From: SCRA01 sp035533275
Lineage (GTDB): Bacteria > Vulcanimicrobiota > Vulcanimicrobiia > Vulcanimicrobiales > SCRA01
Reading direction: 5' to 3'
Assembly (NCBI GenBank): GCA_035533275.1
Contig: DATLUD010000032.1
Location: 1-64,000, forward strand
DNA: 64,000 nucleotides
Notes under the pieces: model-generated
The model's input: only the letters and a program-made list of their open reading frames with translations
Databases searched by the model: none
What the model was told of the DNA's origin: nothing
In this document: piece by piece, positions 1 to 8,389 of the stretch
How positions within the stretch are numbered: the stretch's first letter is position 1
How the letters are laid out: every line of letters begins with the position of its first letter
Made by a program: the position numbers and the translations under genes

Positions 1-1121
1 GGGAGCGCGCGGTGGTCACTGGGTGTGAAGCTCAGGCCATGCACGTAGGCATTGGAGATGTGACCCATGCTTTCGAGAGCCCGCTCGAGGCCAGCCCAGC
101 TCGGCTTGGCGCCGTGCTGCACCATCCTCGAGAACGCCGTAGCAAAGACCGACGCAAGACACCATCCTTGCACGCTCAACATGCCCGTCCCGCTTTGCGG
201 ATAGAACTGGCTCATCGCCTCGCGATAAGCTGCCATACCCGGGCCGTCGGGCACCGGCATCCACGTATCAAAGTAGGTTTTCGCTAACTGATCGACGGGC
301 ACTTGACGCACGACGTTCGGGTCGGCATCGAAGCCGAACGTCACCCAGGTGGGGTGATAGCCGATCGCTTCGGCCGCCTTCAAGATCGGCGGGAACGCCG
401 GATGGGCGCCCCAGATCACGACAGTATCCGCGCCGCTTGCCTTCAGGCGCACGATGTACGGCGTGTACGAGACCGCGCCGCGGTCGAAGGCGACGGCGGC
501 GGCCGGCCGCAGACCGCGACTCGCCAGCATCTTGGTGACGCCTTCGAGGCCGGGCTTGCCGATATCGTCGTTCTCGTAGATGACGGCCAACGACTTCGCA
601 TGGAGCCGATCCAGCGCGAAGGCCGCTTGAAAGGCGCCTTCGCTCACGTAGCTCGGAACGACCGAGAAGACGTTCTTTCTGAACGGATGCGTGAGCGCCG
701 GGTCGCCCGAGGCCGGCGCCACGTCCGGGATGCCCACGCTAACCATGTAGGACATCGCCGCGAGGTTCGAAGGCGTGCCGATCCCGGCGACGATCGCGAA
801 GACCCTATCGACATTCACTAGGCGCCGCACCGCCGCCGGCGTCAGCGCGGGATCGTACTGATCGTTGACGAGCGTCATGCGGAAGCGATAGCCGTCGATT
901 CCTCCGTGCTCGTTCAGCCAGCGAAAGTACGCAACGGCCCCTTGCCCCGTCGCATAGAGCGCCGTCGCTGGACCCGTCTCCGGGGCCCACGCCCCGAGGC
1001 TGACCTCCTTGCCGACCACGCCCCGCACGGGTGCGTCCGCCCGCGCGAGCGAGCCCAGCGCCAGGAGCAGCAGCACCGTCGCCGCCCCGGCACGCCTGGC
1101 AAGCGGTCCAATGCTACGCAT
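1..1121 (-). CDS. ABC transporter substrate-binding protein (Liv/HAAT type), C-terminus cut by window edge
   Basis: Periplasmic ligand-binding protein of the branched-chain amino acid (HAAT) ABC family, delivering a small acid or amide to the adjacent LivHMG. It begins MRSIGPLARRAG and has a hydrophobic signal segment (about residues 13-26) ending SLARADA. About 373 residues are visible, so only the last few tens are missing. The start ATG lies inside the stop region of the upstream permease/ATPase gene (8 bp overlap), which fixes the start and places it in the same operon. By eye it resembles the product of 31398-32612 along its whole length (shared KEVSLGAW, NDQY.PALTPAA, GDPALTHP.RKN). It is the second binding protein on this transcript, the first being 3655-4866. 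The ligand is unknown. Confidence 0.9.
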   Translation of the reverse strand, partial: MRSIGPLARRAGAATVLLLLALGSLARADAPVRGVVGKEVSLGAWAPETGPATALYATGQGAVAYFRWLNEHGGIDGYRFRMTLVNDQYDPALTPAAVRRLVNVDRVFAIVAGIGTPSNLAAMSYMVSVGIPDVAPASGDPALTHPFRKNVFSVVPSYVSEGAFQAAFALDRLHAKSLAVIYENDDIGKPGLEGVTKMLASRGLRPAAAVAFDRGAVSYTPYIVRLKASGADTVVIWGAHPAFPPILKAAEAIGYHPTWVTFGFDADPNVVRQVPVDQLAKTYFDTWMPVPDGPGMAAYREAMSQFYPQSGTGMLSVQGWCLASVFATAFSRMVQHGAKPSWAGLERALESMGHISNAYVHGLSFTPSDHRAL

Positions 1122-2757
1122 CGATCTTGACATTGCCAACACCTCCGCGTCCCACCTTGCCCTCCTCAACATCGACCGTTGAACGCTCGCCCGTCCCAGG
1201 CTCACCGAGGTAGGCTTCAACAACGGCCGGATCGCGCTGCACCTCACTGGGCGAGCCGTCCGCGATGACCCTTCCCGCGTTCAGGACGGTCACGCGGTCC
1301 GCAATCGTCATGACGAAGCGCATATCGTGGTCGACCAGCAAGATTCCGAGCCCCGCCGCCTTCAGGTCGAGCAGCAAGGCCCGCAAAGCCTCGGTCTCTT
1401 CGCGGTCCATGCCCGCGGTCGGCTCGTCGAGCAACAGGCACGACGGCCCCGTGCGCAAGGCCCGCGCGATCTCGGTGCGTCGCAGCTGCCCGTATGCCAA
1501 CGCGCTCGCCCGCGTGGCGGCGTGCTCCTCGAGCTGCAAGCGACGCCAAAGCTCCTCGTCCGCCTTCTGCTCGGGCTGGTAACGCCGAACCGCGACGTCG
1601 ACGTTCTCCGACACGGTCATGCTCGGGAAGAGCCGCGGATTCTGGAACGTCCGCACGAGGCCGGCGCGAGCGACGAAGTCCGGAGAGCGACGGTTCAAGC
1701 GCATCTTCCCCAGCAGCACGCTTCCACGCTCGGAAGCGACATAGCCTGAGGCTACGTTCAAGAGGGTTGTCTTCCCGGCACCGTTGGGCCCGATGAGGGC
1801 GTGGACCGTCCCGGGATGAACCGAGAAGCTCACGTCGTTCAGAACATGGACGCGCCCGAAGCGCTTGGTGACGCCGTCGAACGTCAACGCCGCGCTTTCC
1901 ATGGCCGGCGGCCTCCGACCGAGCTTGCGGCGTCCAAACCGCACCTTGGGCAAGGGCACGAAGTCCAGCAGGCCACGCGGCCGTATGACCAACACGATCA
2001 TCACCAGGATGGCGAAGACGAAGAGCCTCCATCCGCCGAGAAAGCGCGTGGCCTCCGGGAGCGCCGTGAACAACAGCGTACCGACGATGGGACCGACGAC
2101 CGAGCTCAAGCCGCCCACGATGTCGGCCATGAGATATTGATTGAACGTTCCCAACGTGAACTCTTGAGGGTCCAGGTAGGTGAGGTAGCCCGCGTACAGC
2201 ACGCCGGCCAACGCCGCCAGCAGACCCGACGCCGTCATGGTGAAGAGCCTGATCATCGTCGCCGATATGCCCACGCTGCGAGCAGCGATCTCGTCGAGCT
2301 GGACGGCCCGAATCTGCCGCCCGAAGATCGAGCTCTCGAGAACGACGACACCCGCGAGCGCGGCAAGCGTACACGCCGTGAGGACGATGGGGCTGGAGAT
2401 CGGCGAGATATTGCTGAAGCCGGCACTCGCCCCCGTCGCGGAGGCGTTGTTGATCACGGTATAGATGACCTCGGCGATGCCGAGCGTCGTGATCGCCACC
2501 GAGAATCCCGTCAATCGGACCGTGAGCAATCCGACCACCAGGCCCGCCGCCGAGCCAACGGCCAGCGCCAGCACGAACGCCAGAGGCGTGGGTACGCCCG
2601 CCGCCATCGCAATCGCCAGCGCGTAGGCCCCGAGCGCCATGAGCCCGATCGGCGCAACCGAGAGCAGACCCGCCGAGAGGGGCACGTAGACCGAGAGCGC
2701 CATCAACAAGTTGATCGCGCCGATCGCGGCGAGCGAGCCGATATAGGCCCAATTCAT
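1114..2757 (-). CDS. LivM-LivG fusion: ABC permease joined to ATPase
   Basis: One 547-residue protein carries both the LivM-type membrane permease and the LivG-type ATPase of a branched-chain amino acid family importer. Residues 1 to about 285 are strongly hydrophobic, with several membrane spans. From about residue 288 an ABC domain follows, with Walker A GPNGAGKTT, Walker B CLLLDEPTAG and a signature region AYGQLRRTEIA instead of canonical LSGGQ, as is common in LivG. LivM-LivG fusions are a known arrangement. The start overlaps the livH stop (ATGA), and its own stop overlaps the next binding protein. The second ATPase, LivF, is not adjacent; the nearest is at 5244-5969. Confidence 0.95.
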   Translation of the reverse strand: MNWAYIGSLAAIGAINLLMALSVYVPLSAGLLSVAPIGLMALGAYALAIAMAAGVPTPLAFVLALAVGSAAGLVVGLLTVRLTGFSVAITTLGIAEVIYTVINNASATGASAGFSNISPISSPIVLTACTLAALAGVVVLESSIFGRQIRAVQLDEIAARSVGISATMIRLFTMTASGLLAALAGVLYAGYLTYLDPQEFTLGTFNQYLMADIVGGLSSVVGPIVGTLLFTALPEATRFLGGWRLFVFAILVMIVLVIRPRGLLDFVPLPKVRFGRRKLGRRPPAMESAALTFDGVTKRFGRVHVLNDVSFSVHPGTVHALIGPNGAGKTTLLNVASGYVASERGSVLLGKMRLNRRSPDFVARAGLVRTFQNPRLFPSMTVSENVDVAVRRYQPEQKADEELWRRLQLEEHAATRASALAYGQLRRTEIARALRTGPSCLLLDEPTAGMDREETEALRALLLDLKAAGLGILLVDHDMRFVMTIADRVTVLNAGRVIADGSPSEVQRDPAVVEAYLGEPGTGERSTVDVEEGKVGRGGVGNVKIDA

Positions 2758-3638
2758 GGACGCTCCGCCACGAGGCGCCCCATCAAACCGCTCGGCCGGA
2801 ACACCATCACAACGATGATCAAGGTGAACGCTATGGCATCCTTATAGGAGGACGCGATGTAGATCGTGGTCACCTGCTCGGTAAACGCCAAGATGAACGC
2901 GCCGATGACCGCACCGCTCAGGCTGCCGAGGCCGCCGAATAGGCAGATCGCCAGAGCCACGAAACCCAGGTCGATCCCAATGAAGGGAGTGATGTAGCTG
3001 AACACGACGGCAATCAGGACGCCGGCCGCCCCGGCCAACGCGCTGCCGAGGCCAAAGCCCAAGGTGACCACGGTAGCCACGGGAACGCCGAGCATCCTTG
3101 CGCAGGCCGGCCTCTCGGCGACCGCGCGCATCGCCAGACCGAGCTTCGTCCGATTGAGGAGGAGGTTCAGGCCGATCGCCAGGACCGCAACGATCGCGAC
3201 GATGACGACTTGCGCCTCCGAAATGGGGACTCCCGCGACGTTGAAGAGGCTCGTCGACAGCGTCGCCCCGCTGGGATAGCGCACGGGGTTTCCCTGAAAG
3301 AACGTGGCACGCAGGCCCTCCTCGATCGCGGTTCCCAGCATGAGCCCGGCAACGAGAGGCGGGAGATGACCGCGGCCGGCCAAGGGTCGAAAGAGCAGCA
3401 GCTGCACGACGACCCCCAGCAGACCGCACCCGACAATCGCTCCGATCTCCGCAAGGAAGAGATTCGGGACGAAGCGGGTGATGAGATAACCAACGTACGC
3501 TCCGACGACGAGCATGTCGCCCTGCGCCAGCTGCACGACCTCCGCTACAGCGTAGATCAGATTGAGGCCGATCGCCATAAGCGCGTAGATCGACCCGAGC
3601 ACGATGGTTCCGACGATGACGGCGGCTAGGAGAATCAT
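2754..3638 (-). CDS. LivH-type ABC transporter permease
   Basis: Inner-membrane permease (294 residues) of a branched-chain amino acid/amide type importer, the partner of the LivM half encoded next. It is hydrophobic throughout, with the typical LivH N-terminus (GSIYALMAIGLNLIYAV) and the motif NFAQG/QLAQGDM near residue 40. The family EAA-like cytoplasmic loop is represented by the NRTKLGLAMRAVAERPACA segment around residue 165. It lies 16 bp after the binding-protein gene 3655-4866 and overlaps the LivMG start by 4 bp, so it is translationally coupled. Confidence 0.95.
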   Translation of the reverse strand: MILLAAVIVGTIVLGSIYALMAIGLNLIYAVAEVVQLAQGDMLVVGAYVGYLITRFVPNLFLAEIGAIVGCGLLGVVVQLLLFRPLAGRGHLPPLVAGLMLGTAIEEGLRATFFQGNPVRYPSGATLSTSLFNVAGVPISEAQVVIVAIVAVLAIGLNLLLNRTKLGLAMRAVAERPACARMLGVPVATVVTLGFGLGSALAGAAGVLIAVVFSYITPFIGIDLGFVALAICLFGGLGSLSGAVIGAFILAFTEQVTTIYIASSYKDAIAFTLIIVVMVFRPSGLMGRLVAERP

Positions 3639-3654
3639 CTTCCGCCTCCCGTGA

Positions 3655-4866
3655 TCATTTCGCTAGCGAGACCACCCCGTTGGTGATCCGCAGGTAGAAG
3701 CCGGCTCCCGTACGGTAGCCTTCGCTTCCGATATCGTAGGATTGCAGCAACCCATGGAACCCCTTGGTCGCGGCCAAGGCGTGGATGAGCGCCTCACGCT
3801 CCTGCGTGGTGCTTCCCCCTAGCCCGGTCACGTGTGCGCGGCGCATCGCGTCGGCAAGCAGGAGAACCGAGTCGTACGAGGTCACGGCGCTCAGTCCGGG
3901 CGGGACTCCGTGACTCTTGCGCAGGTACGCGGCCGTGAACTTCTTGGCCGCGGGCTCCTGCAGGCCGGACCAGAACTCCGTGAACGTCGAGACATTCCGC
4001 GCGGATTTTCCCGCAACCGTCAGGAAGTCCGGCGTGAACGCGTTCATGCTGATCATGACGGGCACGTCCACGCCGGCGGTGGTGAGGGCCTTCACGATCG
4101 CCCCCGCGTCCGGCGGAAGGTCGCCGACGATGATGCCCTGCGGCGAGAGCGACTTCACGAGGGAAACCTCGGCGGAGTAGTCGGGCTGGCGGCTCGCGAC
4201 CGTGATCACCTTGAGCACCTTCACGCCGTCCTTCGCGACGGCGGCCTGCATCAGCGACTCTTGGATCGCGGAGGCATCGTCCTGATTGTTCACGATCGCC
4301 ACGATCGTCTTCGCTCCGGTGCGCTTGACCCAGGTCTCGGTCGCGCTTGCCGCGAGCACCTGAGCCGGAATGAACGTCGAGAACGTCCAGGGACGGTTGG
4401 CGACCATGATCCGGGCATCGGAGATGCCGGAGGAGACCATGGGGAACTTCAACTGCACGGCGACGGGAAATGCCGCTTTGGCATCGTTCGAAAGATTTGG
4501 CCCCAGGGCCGCGAGATACTTCGCCGCGTCCTGACGGACCAGGATCGCCGCTTGGCTCGGGCTGGATTGCGTATCTTGCACCTCTAAGGCGATGGGGTGG
4601 CCGAGGACGCCTCCGTGCGCGTTGACCTCCGCCGCCGCCATCTCCATGGCGGTGACGTTGTTCTCGCCGTACGACGCGCCGGGCCCCGTCTGTGAGGACA
4701 GCACGGGGATCTGGATCGGCTCTGCCGGCCCAGCCGCACGTGCATTCGCGGGTCCGACCGCGATCGCCGTCAGCGCGAACGCGGCGGCATAGCCAAGCAC
4801 CTGCAAGCGGTAAATCGATGTCTTCATCGACGGCCGGAAGTGAATACGGTAACCTGCGTTACTCAT
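3655..4866 (-). CDS. ABC transporter substrate-binding protein (Liv/HAAT type)
   Basis: Periplasmic binding protein of 403 residues, first gene of the transcript running to the left window edge. The ATG at 4866 is chosen because an AGGAGGA ribosome site lies just upstream; a second ATG (MKTSIYRL, residue 14) has none. The hydrophobic signal segment spans about residues 20-43 and probably ends at ARA-AG. The mature part begins IQIPVLSSQTGPGASYGENN, the typical HAAT ligand-pocket start, and contains the Peripla_BP-like core (NNQDDASAIQESLM). Two binding proteins on one Liv transcript (this and 1-1121) suggest that the permease serves more than one ligand. Confidence 0.93.
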   Translation of the reverse strand: MSNAGYRIHFRPSMKTSIYRLQVLGYAAAFALTAIAVGPANARAAGPAEPIQIPVLSSQTGPGASYGENNVTAMEMAAAEVNAHGGVLGHPIALEVQDTQSSPSQAAILVRQDAAKYLAALGPNLSNDAKAAFPVAVQLKFPMVSSGISDARIMVANRPWTFSTFIPAQVLAASATETWVKRTGAKTIVAIVNNQDDASAIQESLMQAAVAKDGVKVLKVITVASRQPDYSAEVSLVKSLSPQGIIVGDLPPDAGAIVKALTTAGVDVPVMISMNAFTPDFLTVAGKSARNVSTFTEFWSGLQEPAAKKFTAAYLRKSHGVPPGLSAVTSYDSVLLLADAMRRAHVTGLGGSTTQEREALIHALAATKGFHGLLQSYDIGSEGYRTGAGFYLRITNGVVSLAK

Positions 4867-4907
4867 CGGTTCCTCCTCGTCTGCGCTCGTCGAATTTCAG
4901 GGAACTC

Positions 4908-4936
4908 TTGTGGGACACCGTCATCTGCGCTACGAT
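4908..4936 (+). promoter_or_regulatory. candidate sigma-70 promoter for the small CxxC gene
   Basis: TTGTGG (4908-4913) and TACGAT (4931-4936) are separated by 17 bp, in the 126-bp gap between two divergent genes. Transcription would start near 4943, about 50 bp before the ATG at 4993. This is a sequence match only. Confidence 0.45.
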
Positions 4937-4992
4937 GTGTCCATCGCTCTACCACCTTTCACGGCGCGTTCTTCGGCCGGAGAGCCACAACC

Positions 4993-5235
4993 ATGGACGA
5001 ACAAACCATTGCCGATGCCTTGGCCCCGCTGCTTCCGGGCTTTGAAGCGGACGGCCTCATCTTGAGCGTTCTGACCGCTCGTTCCGACGAAGTCGTCATT
5101 CAGCTGGGTCGAACGCCGGATGCCTGCGAGGAGTGCATCATGCCGCTGGAGAGTATGGAGTATCTCGTCGCCGAGCGCTTGCGCCAGGCCGGCATCGGCG
5201 TGGGCGCGGTGCGCGTCGTGGAGGCTGCTACGTAG
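4993..5235 (+). CDS. small NifU-C-like CxxC protein
   Basis: An 80-residue protein (start MDEQTIADALAPLL) with the arrangement of the NifU C-terminal domain: a short alpha/beta N-terminal half, then TPDACEECIMP with C45 and C48, then a helix. It aligns by eye with the C-terminal extension of the UGSC selenoprotein at 48990-49865 (GF.ADG...L.V, then TPETCMECIVP). It is therefore probably the free-standing form of a domain that is fused to UGSC elsewhere in this window. NifU-C domains bind Fe-S clusters or act as thiol carriers. A role as electron or thiol partner of the selenoproteins is my inference. It is the only (+) gene between two long (-) operons. Confidence 0.75.
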   Translation: MDEQTIADALAPLLPGFEADGLILSVLTARSDEVVIQLGRTPDACEECIMPLESMEYLVAERLRQAGIGVGAVRVVEAAT

Positions 5236-5243
5236 GTTCAGCG

Positions 5244-5969
5244 TCACGGCTGCACCGCCGATGCTTCGATCCCGAGATAGGTCGTGCGGATCTCGCGCGC
5301 GGAGATGAGCTCCGCAGATGGGCCTTCCATCGCGATCCTTCCTCGCTCGAGCAGATAGGCGCGCGTCGCGAGGCGCAGAGCAAGGTTGGCGTTCTGCTCG
5401 ACGAGCAGGATGGTGATGTTGCCAGCCGCGACCAGTCTCCGCAGCACGTGGAAGACCTCGGTGACGATGCGCGGGGCCAAGCCCATCGACGGCTCGTCGA
5501 GCATGAGCAGGCGGGGGCGGCCCATGATGGCGCGCGCGATCGCCAGCATCTGCTGTTCGCCGCCGCTGAGGACCACGGCCCGGGAGTCGAGCCGCTCGGC
5601 CAGGTTGGGGAAGAGCTGGAGCGTCTGCTGGAGATCGCGGTCGATCTCGCGGTCCGAGCGCAAGTACGCACCCATGAGGATGTTCTCGCGGACGGTGAGC
5701 CGCAGGAAGATCTCCCGGCCTTCCGGCACGAGAGCCAGCCCCGCGGCCACGCGCTCGCGGCTCGTGGCGCCGATGGGCTTGCCGTCGAACGCAATGTGGC
5801 CCGTTCCCGGCAACAGACCGATCAACGCTCGCAGCGTCGAGGTCTTGCCCGCTCCGTTGGGGCCGAGCATCGCGACCACTTCCCCCTCATCGAGGCGGAA
5901 GTCGATGCCGTGCACGGCCTCAACCGCTCCGTACCGCACGCGGAGTCCCTCGACGCTGAGCAGACTCAC
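5244..5969 (-). CDS. LivF-type ABC transporter ATPase
   Basis: ATPase of 241 residues for a branched-chain amino acid family importer. It has Walker A GPNGAGKTS, signature LSGGEQQMLAIARA and Walker B LLMLDEPSMGL, and the typical LivF start (LLSVEGLRVRYGAVEAVHGI). It is the last gene of the thirteen-gene operon beginning at 18337 and lies 16 bp after a DGLP gene. The remaining subunits of a Liv transporter (binding proteins, H, MG) are on the next (-) transcript (4866-1), which has no LivF of its own, so this protein most likely completes that transporter. That would tie the importer to the UGSC catabolic operon. Confidence 0.95.
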   Translation of the reverse strand: MSLLSVEGLRVRYGAVEAVHGIDFRLDEGEVVAMLGPNGAGKTSTLRALIGLLPGTGHIAFDGKPIGATSRERVAAGLALVPEGREIFLRLTVRENILMGAYLRSDREIDRDLQQTLQLFPNLAERLDSRAVVLSGGEQQMLAIARAIMGRPRLLMLDEPSMGLAPRIVTEVFHVLRRLVAAGNITILLVEQNANLALRLATRAYLLERGRIAMEGPSAELISAREIRTTYLGIEASAVQP

Positions 5970-5985
5970 GGACGGCGCTCGCCCA

Positions 5986-7032
5986 TCATGGCTTGCGCAC
6001 CACGCGCGTCACCGGCTTCGTTCCTTCGCCGAACGAGGGGAGGATCTGCGTGTGAGGCCCGGGGCCGCCGGTCACGACCACGAGAATGTCCTCCTCGGCG
6101 TTGGCCACGGGAATGCTGTCGAGACCGAGGTGGCTGAGCGGGCGCCGCTTGACGAGCACGGCCTCCCACAGCTCTTGCGTGATCCGGCTGCGCGCCACGC
6201 GCGCATGCAGGAAGAGGTACCGGCGGACGTCCTCGATGCTGAAGCCGTCGCGCGCCATGATCTGCGCGTGCTCCGGCGAGATGAGGAACAGCGGTCCTCC
6301 ACCAAGCTGGAGGTTGTTGCTGCCCGGAATGGCCGCGCTCTCCGCCAGGTTGTCCAACAGCGCGCGGCCGGTCTGCGCGCCGTAGTCCAGCACGTTGGTC
6401 GTCCCGGTGGCTCCGAACGCCGTGACCGTGGTCTCCTCCGCGCGATACCCTTCGCGCTCGCGAAGGCTCGGCCAGGGACTATCGGCCGCGTTCTCGGCCA
6501 AGCAGAAACTGAACTTGCCGGGGAAGCCCAGCGTTGCCTTGTCGGCGACGATGGGACGGCCGCCGCCGAGGTTGAGCATGCACAGGCGCAAGGCGCGCCC
6601 GATCGTCGCATTGGCGTGGAATCCCGCGCCGAGGGCGCCCGCTCCGCTATGGAGGCCGACTTCTTCCGCCCAGGGCCCGCTGAAGATCAGCAGGGGCGCG
6701 ACCGGATTGGTGGTCGCCTGGATGCTGTAGAGGTTGAACTCCGGATCGAGCAGACTCTCCACCGCCGCGAGAACGCCCGGGAAGTACGACGGACGGCAGC
6801 CGGCCATAACGGCGTTGATCGCCACCTTCTCGACCGAGACATCGGAATAGAAGGGCGGCATCTTGCCCAGCAGCTCATCGGCCGGACGCCCCGAGGCGCC
6901 GACCATCGCCGCCACGCGCTCCGGCGTGGGAGGAACGATCGGAAACCCGTCGCTCCAGGCCTCTCGAACCGCGTACTCCTCGAACTCGTCGAGGTCGGCG
7001 GGAGCCGCGATCTCCCTCGCGCCGCTGCTCAT
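5986..7032 (-). CDS. DGLPIVPPT-family protein A (UGSC partner)
   Basis: A 348-residue soluble protein of a family I cannot tie to a known activity. Diagnostic motifs are SDGFPIVPPT (about 27-36), INAVMAGCRP with invariant Cys79, FNLYSIQATTNPVAPLL, HANATIGRA, FCLAEN and, near the C-terminus, SPEHAQIMARDGF and VVVTGGPGPHT. Eight copies of the family occur in this window, and nearly all adjoin or are fused to a UGSC domain. This one starts 13 bp after the UGSC selenoprotein 7046-7603, with a strong AGGGAGATGAG site. There is no signal peptide or membrane span. I infer that it forms a complex or a catalytic pair with the Sec protein, Cys79 being the candidate reactive residue. Confidence 0.85.
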   Translation of the reverse strand: MSSGAREIAAPADLDEFEEYAVREAWSDGFPIVPPTPERVAAMVGASGRPADELLGKMPPFYSDVSVEKVAINAVMAGCRPSYFPGVLAAVESLLDPEFNLYSIQATTNPVAPLLIFSGPWAEEVGLHSGAGALGAGFHANATIGRALRLCMLNLGGGRPIVADKATLGFPGKFSFCLAENAADSPWPSLREREGYRAEETTVTAFGATGTTNVLDYGAQTGRALLDNLAESAAIPGSNNLQLGGGPLFLISPEHAQIMARDGFSIEDVRRYLFLHARVARSRITQELWEAVLVKRRPLSHLGLDSIPVANAEEDILVVVTGGPGPHTQILPSFGEGTKPVTRVVRKP

Positions 7033-7045
7033 CTCTCATCTCCCT

Positions 7046-7603
7046 TCATGGCGTCTGCGCGCCCGCAAGCCCAAGCGCGCGCTCGATCTCCTCGAAGCGG
7101 CTCCTGACCGCGGCCTTGATCTCGTCAGCCGCGAGTGGGCCGACGGGATGCGGTAAGACCGCGACCCGCATATCGGGGATCCCTAACCCCGCCGCCTCGA
7201 TGGCCGCCATCCCTTTGAAGACCTCGGTGATCACCGCAACGCTCGGTACGCCCGCCGCCTCGGCGCTCATGGTGTCGTGGAGACTCCACGACGTGCATGA
7301 CCCTCAATCGCCTACGGCGGTGATGAAGACGTTCGCCGAGAGCAAGCGCTGCGCGATCGACGGGGGCATGGGCAGGCTCGCCGACGGCTTGCGCGCTCGA
7401 ATCACGCGCGCAGCGCCACGCTCGGTCACGAGCTCTTGCAAGGCATCGAGGATCGTATCCGCCCGATGCTTCGTGTTATCCAAGAGCGCAACGACAGCTC
7501 CTTCCCAAGAGCTCCTCGTGCGGGGCGCGAGCGGAACATCCACCGCTTTGCGGCGGGAAAGCAGCGGATCCAGAACGATGATCTTGTCTCCGACTTGCGT
7601 CAT
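7046..7603 (-). CDS. UGSC-motif selenoprotein 1 (in-frame UGA = Sec100)
   Basis: A 185-residue protein read through a UGA at 7304-7306. The context is ITAVGD-U-GSCTSWSLHD, giving Sec100 and Cys103 in a U-x-x-C redox-type arrangement. Without Sec insertion the gene would appear as a 99-residue ORF followed by a false ORF starting at a Met ten residues after Cys103. A perfect 8-bp stem with a GUC loop begins 11 nt after the UGA (candidate SECIS). The start ATG at 7603 follows a strong TTAGGAGGAGC site. The N-terminal half carries the LLDNTK motif shared with the other UGSC proteins. UGSC-containing proteins are, to my recollection, reported in selenoproteome surveys with no known function. Four more Sec copies are in this window. 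The gene lies between an enoyl-CoA hydratase and DGLP protein A. Confidence 0.92.
7274..7292 (-). promoter_or_regulatory. candidate SECIS hairpin of selenoprotein 1
   Basis: The mRNA stem GUCGUGGA / UCCACGAC has 8 perfect base pairs and a 3-nt loop GUC. It starts 11 nt after the UGA (7304-7306) and lies within the coding sequence. Size, distance and the loop G fit bacterial SECIS elements read by SelB. Confidence 0.88.
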
Positions 7604-7621
7604 GGCAGCTCCTCCTAACGC

Positions 7622-8389
7622 TCAGTGGCCTTGATAGTCCGGCTTGCGGCGCTCCGCGAATGCCCGCAAGCCCTCGTTGCGATCCTCGGTCAAGAACAGG
7701 CGGAAGATCGTCTCGCGCTCCAAGATCAGACCTTCGTGCAGCTGCGACTCGCGCGCGATGAACATCTCCTTCAGCGCCCGTACGGAAAGCGGCGCATTTT
7801 CGGCGATCTCGCGCGCCCAGCTCCACGCGAGCTCGAGGCACGCGCCCGATGCGGCTATGTCTTGCACGACCCCGATCGCGCGCGCCTGTTCCGCCGTGAT
7901 GCTTCTGCCGCTCAACAGCAGCGCGCGAGCCCAGCCCTCGCCCACGACTCGGAAGAGCCGTTGCGTGCCGCCCGAGCCAGGGATGATCCCCAGCTTCACT
8001 TCAGAGAGGGCGAACACCGCCGAAGGGTCGGCGATGCGCAGGTCGGCCGCAAGCGCGAGCTCGAAGCCGCCGCCGTACGCGGGTCCGTTGACGGCGGCGA
8101 CGACCGGCACCGGGCACGTGGCGACGGTTTGGATGGTCTCGAAGAGGCGGCGGTTGTGCGCGCGGCTCTCGGTTCCGCTGAGCTGCGCGCGCTCTTTGAG
8201 GTCGGCTCCCGCGCAAAACGCCGTGCCCGCTCCCGTAAGCACGATCGCCCGCGCCTGCTCGGGCGCGCGAAGCACCGCGTCGCGCAGTTGGTCGGCCATC
8301 TCGCCCGCCAGCGCGTTCCGGCGCTCGGGGCGCGAGAGCGTGATCTCGCAGACGCCGTCGGCGATCCGAGAGCGTACGAGCTCGCTCAT
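7622..8389 (-). CDS. enoyl-CoA hydratase/isomerase family protein
   Basis: Crotonase-fold protein of 255 residues that probably hydrates or isomerises an enoyl-CoA. It has the oxyanion-hole segments GTAFCAGADLKE and NGPAYGGGFELALAADLRIA, and the active-site region LSEVKLGIIPGSGGTQRL. The start overlaps the stop of the upstream UGSC/DGLP fusion gene (ATGA), and the stop lies 18 bp before the selenoprotein 1 start. Its place among the CoA transferases, acyl-CoA dehydrogenase and MaoC-like dehydratase of this operon supports a beta-oxidation-like sequence acting on an imported acid. Confidence 0.93.
   Translation of the reverse strand: MSELVRSRIADGVCEITLSRPERRNALAGEMADQLRDAVLRAPEQARAIVLTGAGTAFCAGADLKERAQLSGTESRAHNRRLFETIQTVATCPVPVVAAVNGPAYGGGFELALAADLRIADPSAVFALSEVKLGIIPGSGGTQRLFRVVGEGWARALLLSGRSITAEQARAIGVVQDIAASGACLELAWSWAREIAENAPLSVRALKEMFIARESQLHEGLILERETIFRLFLTEDRNEGLRAFAERRKPDYQGH

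Noticed and set aside
1801..2847. 348-residue (+) open frame rich in Arg, Asp and Gln
   Set aside because: Antisense to the LivM-LivG gene; the composition is that of a shadow of a GC-rich coding strand, with no motifs.
7046..7306. UGA in the UGSC genes as frameshift, pseudogene or sequencing error
   Set aside because: The same UGA-GGN-(S)-TGC context recurs five times, with a hairpin each time, and the sequence after it is conserved and in frame.
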